Below, piece after piece: positions 1 to 5,700 of a DNA stretch of 7,343 bases. The notes beneath the pieces were generated by a model. It worked only from the letters and a program-made list of their open reading frames with translations, was not told where the DNA came from and did not search any database. The stretch lies in assembly GCA_038227745.1 (NCBI GenBank), contig JBBRPS010000524.1:1-7343 (forward strand), read 5' to 3'. This DNA is from DASPXY01 sp038227745. GTDB lineage: Bacteria; Planctomycetota; Planctomycetia; Gemmatales; Gemmataceae. Each line of letters opens with the position of its first letter. The stretch's first letter is position 1. The position numbers were made by a program, and so were the translations under genes.

Positions 1-59
1 ACTTCGGGGAACGGGCTTTTTCGCGCGGTCAAATCGCGCTTCTTAAGGCGATAGCGTGA
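1..59 (+). CDS. 3' end of an upstream gene (partial, unidentified)
   Basis: In the frame starting at base 3 the sequence is open from the window edge, reads FGERAFSRGQIALLKAIA and stops at TGA 57-59. This stop overlaps the GTG start at 56 in the 4-base pattern GTGA, typical of coupled genes, which is why I prefer this frame. The frame starting at base 1 is also open and ends at TAG 52-54 (TSGNGLFRAVKSRFLRR), so the choice is uncertain. Too little is visible to name a family. Confidence 0.3.
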   Translation, partial: FGERAFSRGQIALLKAIA

Positions 60-337
60 GAAACCAGGCACGTTTTTCCGAACTACTGACGGGCTCAGGC
101 GATCAATTCGGCACACTTTCGGAATGCGGTGAACGGTTACGGGCTTTCTTCCCCTTGGGCAAGGGAGAAGAGGTGTCTGTCACGGACGTGTTTCGGACGG
201 CTCCTGTCACGGTTAAACTTACCAACTCTGACAAGGGGGAGTCGATTGTTTCCATTTGGCCCGGAGATGGGGAGGTCCGAGTTGAGAAGGATGGCGTCGA
301 TGTTCTCGACCTGATTCAAAAGGGTGTCGGCGTCTGA
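56..337 (+). CDS. Hypothetical protein, 93 aa
   Basis: I do not recognise this protein. It begins at GTG 56 and overlaps the possible upstream stop by 4 bases. AAGGCG at 45-50 could serve as a ribosome binding site. The 93-residue product is soluble, with no signal peptide or membrane segment. Its second half (about residues 35-93) looks like alternating beta strands, with VSVTDVFRTAPVTVKL followed by VRVEKDGVDVLDLIQKG near the end. Its 3' end overlaps a fragment of a BrnT toxin in another frame, so the gene may be intact but sits against decayed DNA. It may form an operon with the gene that ends at 59. Whether it is expressed is uncertain. Confidence 0.45.
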   Translation: MRNQARFSELLTGSGDQFGTLSECGERLRAFFPLGKGEEVSVTDVFRTAPVTVKLTNSDKGESIVSIWPGDGEVRVEKDGVDVLDLIQKGVGV

Positions 338-407
338 TCGGATCATCAGCGCCCTCCGCGCGACAAAGAGGGAGCGTCGAGATTATGAAGAAAACTCGCA
401 ATGCTAA
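333..407 (+). pseudogene. BrnT (DUF497) toxin remnant, C-terminal tail only
   Basis: The frame starting at 333 reads SDRIISALRATKRERRDYEE and then NSQC before TAA 405-407. This is the hallmark C-terminus of BrnT/DUF497 RNase toxins, whose family consensus is close to 'RIISARRATxRERxxYEE'. A full BrnT is about 90 residues. Here a TGA at 312-314 closes the frame just upstream, and the preceding bases belong to an unrelated ORF. At least two thirds of the toxin, including the N-terminal strands and most of the RNase fold, are missing, so the remnant should be inactive. A homologous second remnant lies 456 bp downstream. Confidence 0.72.
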
Positions 408-420
408 CGAAGCAACGAAC
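339..420 (+). repeat. Diverged direct repeat, copy 1 (partner 795-876)
   Basis: This stretch aligns without gaps to 795-876, with 64 of 82 bases identical by my count. Many differences fall at third codon positions of the BrnT frame. That pattern suggests two old paralogous toxin genes that diverged while still under selection, not a recent duplication. The shared part covers the BrnT tail and the start of the overlapping downstream ORF (MKKTRNANEATN here, MEETRKANETAN in the other copy). Confidence 0.7.
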
Positions 421-462
421 CAGATCCTGGCGGTCGTGGCGAAATCCGAGGCCGATGAGTAG
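385..462 (+). CDS. Short ORF (25 aa), possible antitoxin start, in frame with phd
   Basis: ATG 385 opens a 25-residue frame that starts MKKTRNANEATN, contains ILAVVAKSEADE and ends at TAG 460-462. It overlaps the BrnT remnant by 23 bases, the usual position for an antitoxin gene after a toxin. The same start is seen in the second repeat copy at 841 (MEETRKANETAN). The frame is the same as that of the Phd gene at 484. If the TAG were a sense codon, the two would read through LDKHGRA into MKQVTLSEF. It may be a real small peptide, the start of a lost antitoxin, or coincidence. Confidence 0.25.
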   Translation: MKKTRNANEATNQILAVVAKSEADE

Positions 463-483
463 CTCGACAAACATGGGAGAGCA

Positions 484-729
484 ATGAAACAGGTGACCCT
501 GTCTGAATTCAAGGATGACCTGTCGAAGTACCTGCGCATGGCGGAGAACGAAGAGATCGTCATCACCAGGCACGGGAAACCGGCGGGTGTCCTGGTAGGG
601 TTTGCTTCGGAAGACGACTGGTTCGATTACCAACTAGCGCACGACCCACGTTTCCTGCAACGCGTGGCACGGGCGCGGAAGAGCCTGCAAGCCGGAAAGG
701 GCGTCAAACTTGAGGATCTGGAAAGCTAA
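484..729 (+). CDS. Phd/YefM-family antitoxin
   Basis: This 81-residue protein is a complete type II antitoxin of the Phd/YefM family. The N-terminal half (about residues 1-45) reads MKQVTLSEFKDDLSKYLR, then EEIVITRHGKPAGVLVGF. This is the classic DNA-binding fold, with the conserved 'I(V/T)xxGKPxxVL' core. The C-terminal part (about 46-81, DDWFDYQLAHDPRFLQRVARARKSLQAGKGV) is the segment that in known family members folds onto and blocks the toxin. GGGAG at 475-479 precedes ATG 484 at short spacing. No intact toxin follows. The next coding trace is the back half of a BrnT gene starting 3 bases after the stop, so this is an orphan antitoxin in a decayed locus. By family analogy it could still repress its own promoter or neutralise a toxin encoded elsewhere. 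Confidence 0.93.
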   Translation: MKQVTLSEFKDDLSKYLRMAENEEIVITRHGKPAGVLVGFASEDDWFDYQLAHDPRFLQRVARARKSLQAGKGVKLEDLES

Positions 730-731
730 CC

Positions 732-863
732 ATTGGCCACTTGGCTGAGAACCGGCTCTTGCGGGTTCGCCTCACCGAGCGGGCAGGGGCGATTCGGACC
801 ATCGGTGCTCGCCGTGCGACGACAAGAGAGCGTCGGGATTATGGAGGAAACGCGCAAGGCTAA
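732..863 (+). pseudogene. BrnT (DUF497) toxin remnant, C-terminal half
   Basis: Starting 3 bases after the Phd stop, the frame at 732 reads IGHLAENRLLRVRLTERAGA, continues IRTIGARRATTRERRDYGG and ends NAQG at TAA 861-863. This matches the second half of BrnT/DUF497 toxins, whose consensus runs 'IGxxxxxRLLxVxxTERGxxIRIISARRAT'. The N-terminal half (about 45 residues) is absent and no start codon of its own is evident, so a deletion has joined the Phd gene to the middle of a toxin gene. Intact BrnT is an RNase toxin that inhibits translation. This fragment should not function. The final Tyr-Glu-Glu seen in the other remnant is here Tyr-Gly-Gly, a further sign of relaxed selection. Confidence 0.82.
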
Positions 864-876
864 CGAAACGGCGAAC
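795..876 (+). repeat. Diverged direct repeat, copy 2 (partner 339-420)
   Basis: This is the second copy of the 82-bp BrnT-tail segment. After 876 the two copies diverge completely: this one runs into the nuclease-like pseudogene, the first into a short stop-terminated ORF and then phd. The break in similarity therefore marks a recombination or deletion junction. Confidence 0.7.
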
Positions 877-1095
877 TGCTGCGCTACGGCCGCGAGCATT
901 ACCGGCCGCACTCGCAGGAGACCAGCTCGCTGTTGTACCAACTGTTCAAGGCGTATAGCGAGGAACTCGACATGCCCGACAAACTGAAAGAATTCGTCCG
1001 CGAGACCATCGACGAACTCCTTGAGAGCCTGCCCGCGAAGGAACGCCTCAAGGGTCTGTCCCCCGAGGAGCGGCTCAAGGGGCTGTCTGCTGAAG

Positions 1096-1103
1096 AGCTG
1101 GTC
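1096..1103. repeat. Target site duplication, left copy (AGCTGGTC)
   Basis: AGCTGGTC directly precedes the left end of the inserted element and is repeated exactly after its right end at 1382-1389. It lies within codons for Glu-Leu-Val of the interrupted gene. Confidence 0.85.
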
Positions 1104-1381
1104 GGGCGTAACCGGTCCTCCGCTCACCGCAAGTCCTGGATTTCCAGGCTTTTCCGGGTTCTCGGTCCTGCTAGCGAGACCCTTTTGGGACAGTGCTGGC
1201 AACGAGAACCCGGGGGGTGCAGGTGGTTCCAGAACGTTAGTTCAGTAAGTTGTCCCCAGCCAAAGCCCGCTTTTCCTGTGGAAAACGACTGTCACAAACC
1301 GTGTCTGTGACAAGCAGGGCGATTCTTCGCAAGTGCCAATCGCATCCAGAGTTATGTGTTAGCGGAGCACCGGTTACGCCC
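1104..1381. mobile_element. 278-bp MITE-like insertion with terminal inverted repeats
   Basis: The ends are inverted repeats. The left starts GGGCGTAACCGGT and the right ends ACCGGTTACGCCC. Over 21 bp (1104-1124 against 1361-1381) 20 positions match, and weaker, gapped similarity extends inward to about 1138 and 1346. Perfect 8-bp copies of AGCTGGTC flank it, and precise removal restores the host gene frame. No transposase is encoded: the longest frames crossing it are short and unlike any protein I know. It is therefore a non-autonomous element, either a MITE mobilised in trans or an internally deleted insertion sequence. An 8-bp duplication occurs in several IS families (for example IS66, IS1595 and ISAs1), and the ends do not let me choose. 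An internal GTCACA/TGTGAC hairpin lies at 1291-1311. Confidence 0.85.
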
Positions 1382-1389
1382 AGCTGGTC
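1382..1389. repeat. Target site duplication, right copy (AGCTGGTC)
   Basis: Exact copy of 1096-1103, immediately after the right inverted repeat. The next codon (AGG) continues the interrupted protein as Leu-Val-Arg-Ala-Leu. Confidence 0.85.
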
Positions 1390-1515
1390 AGGGCGCTCCC
1401 CCCGGAAACCCTGGAGGCGCTGGCCCGTCAACTCAAAGCCAACGGCCCGTCCTCGAAACCGCAGTGACAAGAGGTACTCTGACAACACCGCCTGTAATCG
1501 ACAGGAGAATCCGCG

Positions 1516-1752
1516 ATGGTGATCCTTAAACTCCGCCTAAAGGATGCTATCCGCGATTTGACGGTAGCGATCATGAAGGCCGCCCGGATCCAGGACGATG
1601 CCGAGAACAGCCTGAGAGACGAACTGGCGGATGACTTGAAGCGGTTTGCGGAAGTTATCCTTCAGGTCGCGCGGGAGGAGCGGGAAACGGGGACGCGCCT
1701 CGAGTTGGATGAGCCGATTAACTGGTATGATTTGAATGGCCTCTTCTTTTAG
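1516..1752 (+). CDS. Small helical hypothetical protein, 78 aa
   Basis: I do not recognise this family. ATG 1516 has a clear AGGAG at 1503-1507 with 8-base spacing, which fixes the start and argues that the gene is translated. The protein is mostly charged amphipathic helix: residues 3-25 (ILKLRLKDAIRDLTVAIMKA), then about 26-60 (SLRDELADDLKRFAEVILQV and on), ending in a short hydrophobic tail WYDLNGLFF. There is no signal peptide or membrane span. Its stop TAG at 1750-1752 touches the region of the ParB-like gene, whose ATG lies 17 bases on, so the two may be cotranscribed. A regulatory or antitoxin-like role is possible from size and composition only; nothing in the sequence proves it. Confidence 0.68.
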   Translation: MVILKLRLKDAIRDLTVAIMKAARIQDDAENSLRDELADDLKRFAEVILQVAREERETGTRLELDEPINWYDLNGLFF

Positions 1753-1769
1753 TGCGGTATCATTCCGGC

Positions 1770-2069
1770 ATGAAGACTCGCGAATTCCTGCAGGTCGATC
1801 CTGCATCGCTGCACTTGCCCAGTTCACGTCGCGACGGCGCCGATCCGGTCAAGTTGCAGCGTCAGTTGGCCAAACACGGCACTTCCACCGACGGAATGCA
1901 GCCACCGGAGGTTAAGAGAGGCAGTGACGGCGAACTTGTGATCTACGACGGTGTGACACGCGCAACACGTGTGGCCAAGTATCTGCCGGGTACTCCGATC
2001 ACCGTCGAGATCACCGGTGAGTTATCCGGCCCGGTCGGCGGGTTGCCAAGAGTGGGAGAGAAAATATGA
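1770..2069 (+). CDS. Stand-alone ParB/sulfiredoxin-like domain protein, 99 aa
   Basis: The product has the layout of a minimal ParB/Srx-superfamily domain: FLQVDPASLHLPSSR (residues 6-20) as the first strand region, DPVKLQRQLAKHG (25-37) as the helix, then PPEV and ELVIYDGVTRATRVAK (55-70), where DGVTRATR takes the place of the ParB 'DG(x)xRxxA' box, and a final strand PGTPITVEI. It lacks the helix-turn-helix and dimerisation domains of chromosome-partitioning ParB, so it is not a partition protein. ParB-like domains of this type are known as nucleases or CTP/ATP-binding enzymes; which applies here is not visible. I chose ATG 1770 because the protein then starts MKTREFLQVDP, as I recall for planctomycete relatives. 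GTG 1752, overlapping the previous stop, would add six residues. It overlaps the next gene by ATGA at 2066-2069, which indicates translational coupling. Confidence 0.85.
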   Translation: MKTREFLQVDPASLHLPSSRRDGADPVKLQRQLAKHGTSTDGMQPPEVKRGSDGELVIYDGVTRATRVAKYLPGTPITVEITGELSGPVGGLPRVGEKI

Positions 2070-2305
2070 GATCAACGGAACAACTTCATCTCGATCTGCA
2101 CGCCGCTCTTTTGCAACTCCGTGAACTACGTCCAGAGTGGCGGCTAGGTCAGACATTGGCGAACCTGGCGATGACGGCAGGACGGTTAGATCCTGGTGGC
2201 GTGTGGGATTTGGAGGATGAAGAGGCATTAGTGGCGGCGCGGACGCTCATCGAGCAGTATTCCGACGTCACCACAGGGAGCCCTACGAACTCATCCGCAA
2301 GGTGA
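2066..2305 (+). CDS. Conserved small partner of the ParB-like protein, 79 aa
   Basis: ATG 2066 overlaps the stop of the ParB-like gene (ATGA) and has GGGAG at 2054-2058 with 7-base spacing. The protein has a helix (residues 8-22), the motif RPEWRLGQTLANLA (22-35), then GGVWDLEDEEALVAARTLIE (44-63). I recall small planctomycete proteins with 'DWRxGQLxxNxA...WDxEDxE', often next to such ParB-like genes, but know no function for them. The acidic WDLEDEE stretch could contact a basic partner. The last 13 residues (VTTGSPTNSSAR) look non-conserved and may reflect a worn 3' end. With the gene before it this looks like a two-gene unit, possibly an enzyme and its regulator or an effector and its immunity protein; that reading is inference. 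Confidence 0.78.
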   Translation: MRSTEQLHLDLHAALLQLRELRPEWRLGQTLANLAMTAGRLDPGGVWDLEDEEALVAARTLIEQYSDVTTGSPTNSSAR

Positions 2306-2383
2306 TTACGAATAGGGCGAACGCGGCGACCGCCAAGGCTTCCTGACTCGCGCCCGGGTACCTGGGAAACGGCGATCAACCCC

Positions 2384-2391
2384 AAGGAGAG
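2384..2391 (+). promoter_or_regulatory. Strong Shine-Dalgarno sequence AAGGAGAG
   Basis: AAGGAGAG lies just before ATG 2399, with 9 bases between its core AAGGAG (2384-2389) and the start. It is the best ribosome binding site in the window and marks the first gene of the MoxR-type operon. The preceding 78 bases (2306-2383) show no gene and no promoter or terminator that I can support. Confidence 0.75.
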
Positions 2392-2398
2392 AGTCCAC

Positions 2399-2671
2399 AT
2401 GGCCGAAATGACCATCCGCCTGCGCTGCGACCCGGTGACGGGCAAGAAGGACATCATCATCAGCCTGCGCTCCGATCAGGACGCCCTGCCGCACGAGCAC
2501 GAGCAGCAGCACCGGGCACTGGTCGAGAAACTGATCGGCGGCGGCCTCCTCAAGGAGACCGAACTGGGCAAGATCGTCGTCGAGCGCGAGCAGAAAGAGC
2601 AGGAGCCCGCGGCCCCGGCCGGCAACAAGCCGCAGAACCAGCGCCGCGCCGCCGCCGAGGGCGGCAAGTAG
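2399..2671 (+). CDS. Small protein opening the MoxR-type operon, 90 aa
   Basis: The start is fixed by a strong Shine-Dalgarno site. Residues 4-24 (MTIRLRCDPVTGKKDIIISL) form a beta hairpin, residues 25-64 (DQDALPHEHEQQHRALVEKLIGGG, then LKETELGKIVVERE) are mainly helical and acidic, and residues 65-90 are a low-complexity Pro/Ala/Gln/Arg/Gly tail with a basic end. There is no signal peptide or membrane segment. The N-terminal two thirds look like a compact conserved domain and the tail like a flexible linker. I cannot name the family with certainty. Small accessory domains of this size are known in the MoxR-vWA ternary systems (bpX and fvm sets), and the position just before the large protein and the ATPase fits such a part. 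Base composition matches the two genes that follow and differs from those before it. Confidence 0.85.
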   Translation: MAEMTIRLRCDPVTGKKDIIISLRSDQDALPHEHEQQHRALVEKLIGGGLLKETELGKIVVEREQKEQEPAAPAGNKPQNQRRAAAEGGK

Positions 2672-2681
2672 GAGTCAGGAA

Positions 2682-2709
2682 AAGCCCACGGGTTGCAACC
2701 CGTGGGCTT
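2682..2709. repeat. Perfect 28-bp palindrome (REP-like) between the operon genes
   Basis: The 28 bases are their own reverse complement, centred between 2695 and 2696. They can form a hairpin with a 12-bp stem (AAGCCCACGGGT) and a TGCA loop. It starts 10 bases after the stop of the 90-residue gene. There is no run of T after it, so it is not a typical intrinsic terminator. I recall this palindrome as a dispersed repeat in planctomycete genomes. In a transcript it could weaken read-through or protect the upstream message from decay; neither is shown. Confidence 0.8.
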
Positions 2710-2746
2710 GCCCCTCTCCGGATCTTTGACCCCTGAGCCTGACACC

Positions 2747-5700
2747 ATGACCGTCCTCTACTTCCCCGACCTCGACACCCTGCAGCTGTCGCTCACCAGC
2801 GGCGTCGTGCCGCCGGCCGTCAGCCAGGAGCCCGTCAGCGCCGCCTTCGACGCCGACGGCCACGTCTGGCTCAAGGCGTCCGTCGCCCTGCCGCGCCCCG
2901 TCCAGAACGAGCTGCGCCGCCTCGGCGTCCACGTCGTCAAGAGCCTCGACGCCGCCGACGTCCGCGATTACTCTTGCTGGCCGCAGCTCATTCCGCTGCA
3001 GCGCGAGGCCACGCCGCAGACGCCCGGCGGTCAGACGCCCGTCCTGTTCGAGCTGTCCGGCCCCGGCGAGCTGCCCGGCCTGGTCAGCGAGATCCTGCGC
3101 CTCGGCAACGACCGCCAGGGCTTCCGCTGGGTCCGCGACGACAGCGACAGCCCCGTTCTCCTGCGTGTCGTCGGCCCGCCCTACTACTCGCTGCTGCGCG
3201 CCCTCGACCGCGACGGCCAGGGCGACGCCCCGCGCGCCTACCTCGAACGCTCGCCGCGCCTCTGGGTCGAGATCGGCCACACCCACCCGCTGCTCGCCCA
3301 GCTCAAGGCTCCCGAGGGCAAGATCGTCCTCCTGCGGCCGCCGCGCGACTGGGTCTTCCTCGACGACGTGCCCTACCGCGACGTCTACGACATCCTCGAG
3401 TTCGCGCTGCCGGCCGTCGCCACGCGCTGGCAGGACGCGGCCCTCACGCAGAAGCTGACCGTCCCGCTGCGCCTCACCCTCGGCGGCGGCCAGGACTCGC
3501 CCGAGCTGTGGGTGCTGCGCGAGCACGCCATCGAGACCCTCGACGACTTCGTGCGCTCCGCCGACGACCAGCTCCTGGCCCGCCTGTCCTTCGCGGTCGG
3601 TGAGGGCGGCGGCCGCGACCGCGTCATCGTGCTGCGCGTCCGGCCGTCGCGCATGCCGCCGCCCGTCCTCGTCCTCAAGGGTGCCCAGGGCTTCCGGCCA
3701 TTCCTCAAGCTGCCGAACCTCTTCCTCCCCGTCGGCGCCCGCCTGCACCCGCCGCTCCGCCGCGACGCCGTGCGCAGGCTGTTCGCCGACGACCCCGACC
3801 TGGTCACCTGGCTGTTCCCGAACGGCGACGCCACCTTCACGCCGGAGAACCTGCCCGACAACGTCTTCCGACCGCTCACCGACTGGATCGACTACGTCCT
3901 CGATCATAACCACGTCGCGCTCAACGCCTGGATGCAGTCGATGCAGTTCGAGTTCGAGTCGTTCGTCTGCAAGGACGACCAGGACCCGCGCCAGGACAAA
4001 TCGAAGAGGCCGGCGCGCGCGCCGAAGGGCGGCCGCAAGGACACCACCACCGAGGTCGGCACCGGCGGCGCGACGACCACGTTCCAGGCGATCAACAAGT
4101 CGCGCAAGAAGGAGATCGAAGAGCCGCTGCCCGAACTGCCGCGCGCCGAGCCGAGCGAGCTGCAGATTCAACTGACCGCCCTGGAGCGCACCTTCCTCGA
4201 CATGGAGGGCGGCCTGGACGCGCCGCAGCGGCAGTCGCTGTGGCCGCGACTCGCGCTGCTCAACAGTGCCCTGGGCAACACCTCCGACGCGACGCTGTGC
4301 TACGTCCACGCCCTGTGGGAGGACAGCCCGCAGGCGTCGCAGTGGGCGCGCACCTGGCTCTGGACGGAGAACAAGGGCCGCGAACAGGAGCTGCCGGCGC
4401 AGGAGCTGGACCGCATCCTGAACGGCAAGGAGCCGTCGCTGGCCGACGTGCGCCGGCTGTCGGCGTGTGTCGTGGCGGCGGCCCACCGCGAGCCGCCCCC
4501 GCCCGAGGTCATCAAACGGCTGCGGCCGATCCAGGAGTTCCTGCAGCAGCACGAGCCGCTGCTGCCGGTGCGCGCCGCCTGGCTGGTCGGCCTGGCGCTC
4601 TACCGGCTGTCGCACGGCGACGTGCTGGCCCTGACGCGGACGCGCGACCGCCTGCTGGAGCGGCTGTTCAAGAACGGCCTGAGCGCCGAGCTGGACCTGC
4701 CGACGTTCCTGCGCTTCAGCGGCGTGCGCTCCAGCGACCGCTTCCGCGCCTTCCGCGACTGGCTGCTGCCGCTGCCCGAGAAGATCCGTCGCTGGATCCA
4801 CGACGTCAACCGCAAGGGCCTCGACGCCGACCCCGCCGACACCGAGGCGTACGCCAACCTCATCCTGGCGTACGGCCTGGCGCGGCTCGGCGAGGAGCAG
4901 CGGGCGCGCGACCTGCACGCCCGCGCCCGCAAGGCCCTGGTCGAGCGCAGCGATGTCCACAGCTTCCTCCTGGAGGCGTTCGGTCACCGCATTCAGCAGG
5001 CGCTCGAGGGCAAGCCGCCGAGCGGGCCGCTGCCGCCCGAGCAGCTCGAATACCTCGAACACATGGAGCGCATCCCGCGCTACATGGTCGATCGGCTGCG
5101 GCAGCACTCGCGCATCCTGGAGCCGCACGAGAAAATCAACCCGTACCGCTCGTGGCAGGTGCGCTACTTCGACGAGCTGGGCCAGAAGCTCGCCGCCCTG
5201 CCGGACATCATCGAGCGCGCCGAGCTGGAGAAGACCGTCGTCGGCCTGCTCGCCTCGACGCGCGGCAACGCGGCCAAGGAAAGGCTGCGGCGCTCGCGCG
5301 TGGTGATCGCGGCGCTCGGCGTGGCCCCGCGCATCGGCGAGGCATTCGCCAAGGAGGTCCTCACCGACGCCGTCCCCGGCTGCACGGCGCTGGCCGAGGC
5401 GATGGAGAAGGCGGAGCCGGCCGAGAAGGCGAACTTCCTGATGGAGCAGGCGGACCTGCTGGAGAAGGCGATCTTCGTGGCGGCCCACTTCGACCAGTCG
5501 GCCCACGTGCAGGGGCTGGTGGCGCGCTTCCAGTCGCTGCTGCACACGCTGCACGGCGCCTCGGGCGGGCAGGCCGTGGACTCGCTGGCCGGGCAGTGCT
5601 TCCGCGGCCTGCGCAAGCTCGGCCTGCGCGACGAGATCCACGCGATGCTCGGGCAGATGGCCGAGGTGGTGACGGGGGGCAGGTCGCCGGCGGACCTGCG

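Larger units (their letters stand above)
873..1467 (+). pseudogene. Rpn/PD-(D/E)XK transposase-like protein, C-terminal part, split by an insertion
   Basis: The frame at 873 reads ELLRYGREHYRPHSQETSSL, then LYQLFKAYSEELDMP, a helical segment (KEFVRETIDELLESLP) and two 'ERLKGL' repeats ending SAEELV at 1103. After the element at 1104-1381 and the second target copy, the sequence resumes RALPPETLEALARQLK and ends ANGPSSKPQ at TGA 1465-1467. Deleting 286 bp (element plus one duplication copy) joins the two parts in frame. From memory, proteins ending in tandem 'PEERLKGL' units are common in Gemmataceae and resemble Rpn/PDDEXK-transposase family proteins. The catalytic N-terminal domain is missing here: upstream lies the BrnT remnant, with TAA 861-863 closing the frame. 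The gene is thus broken twice. Pseudogene status is firm; the family name is less so. Confidence 0.78.

Noticed and set aside
1195..1248. Possible tRNA fragment or attachment site, because the translation GGAGGSRTLVQ recalls antisense reads of tRNA genes
   Set aside because: The TTCGA-type T-loop signature is absent on either strand and no acceptor or anticodon stems can be drawn.
1291..1311. GTCACA/TGTGAC hairpin as an operator or terminator
   Set aside because: A 6-bp stem with a 9-base loop inside the MITE, without a T-run or a nearby gene to control, is too weak to call.
1104..1381. Assigning the element to IS66 because GTAA lies near both ends and the duplication is 8 bp
   Set aside because: If the ends were at GTAA, the flanking 8-mers would not match. 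The true ends include a further GGGC, so the family stays open.
1470..1515. Promoter before the 78-aa gene (CTGACA with TAATCG)
   Set aside because: The spacing between the two boxes is only about 10 bases, too short for a sigma-70 type promoter.
2693..2746. Upstream TTG/GTG starts that would extend the large protein by up to 18 residues
   Set aside because: They lie in or just after a perfect palindrome, the only purine-rich site (AGGA 2677-2680) is poorly placed, and the added residues are low-complexity. ATG 2747 gives a natural protein start.
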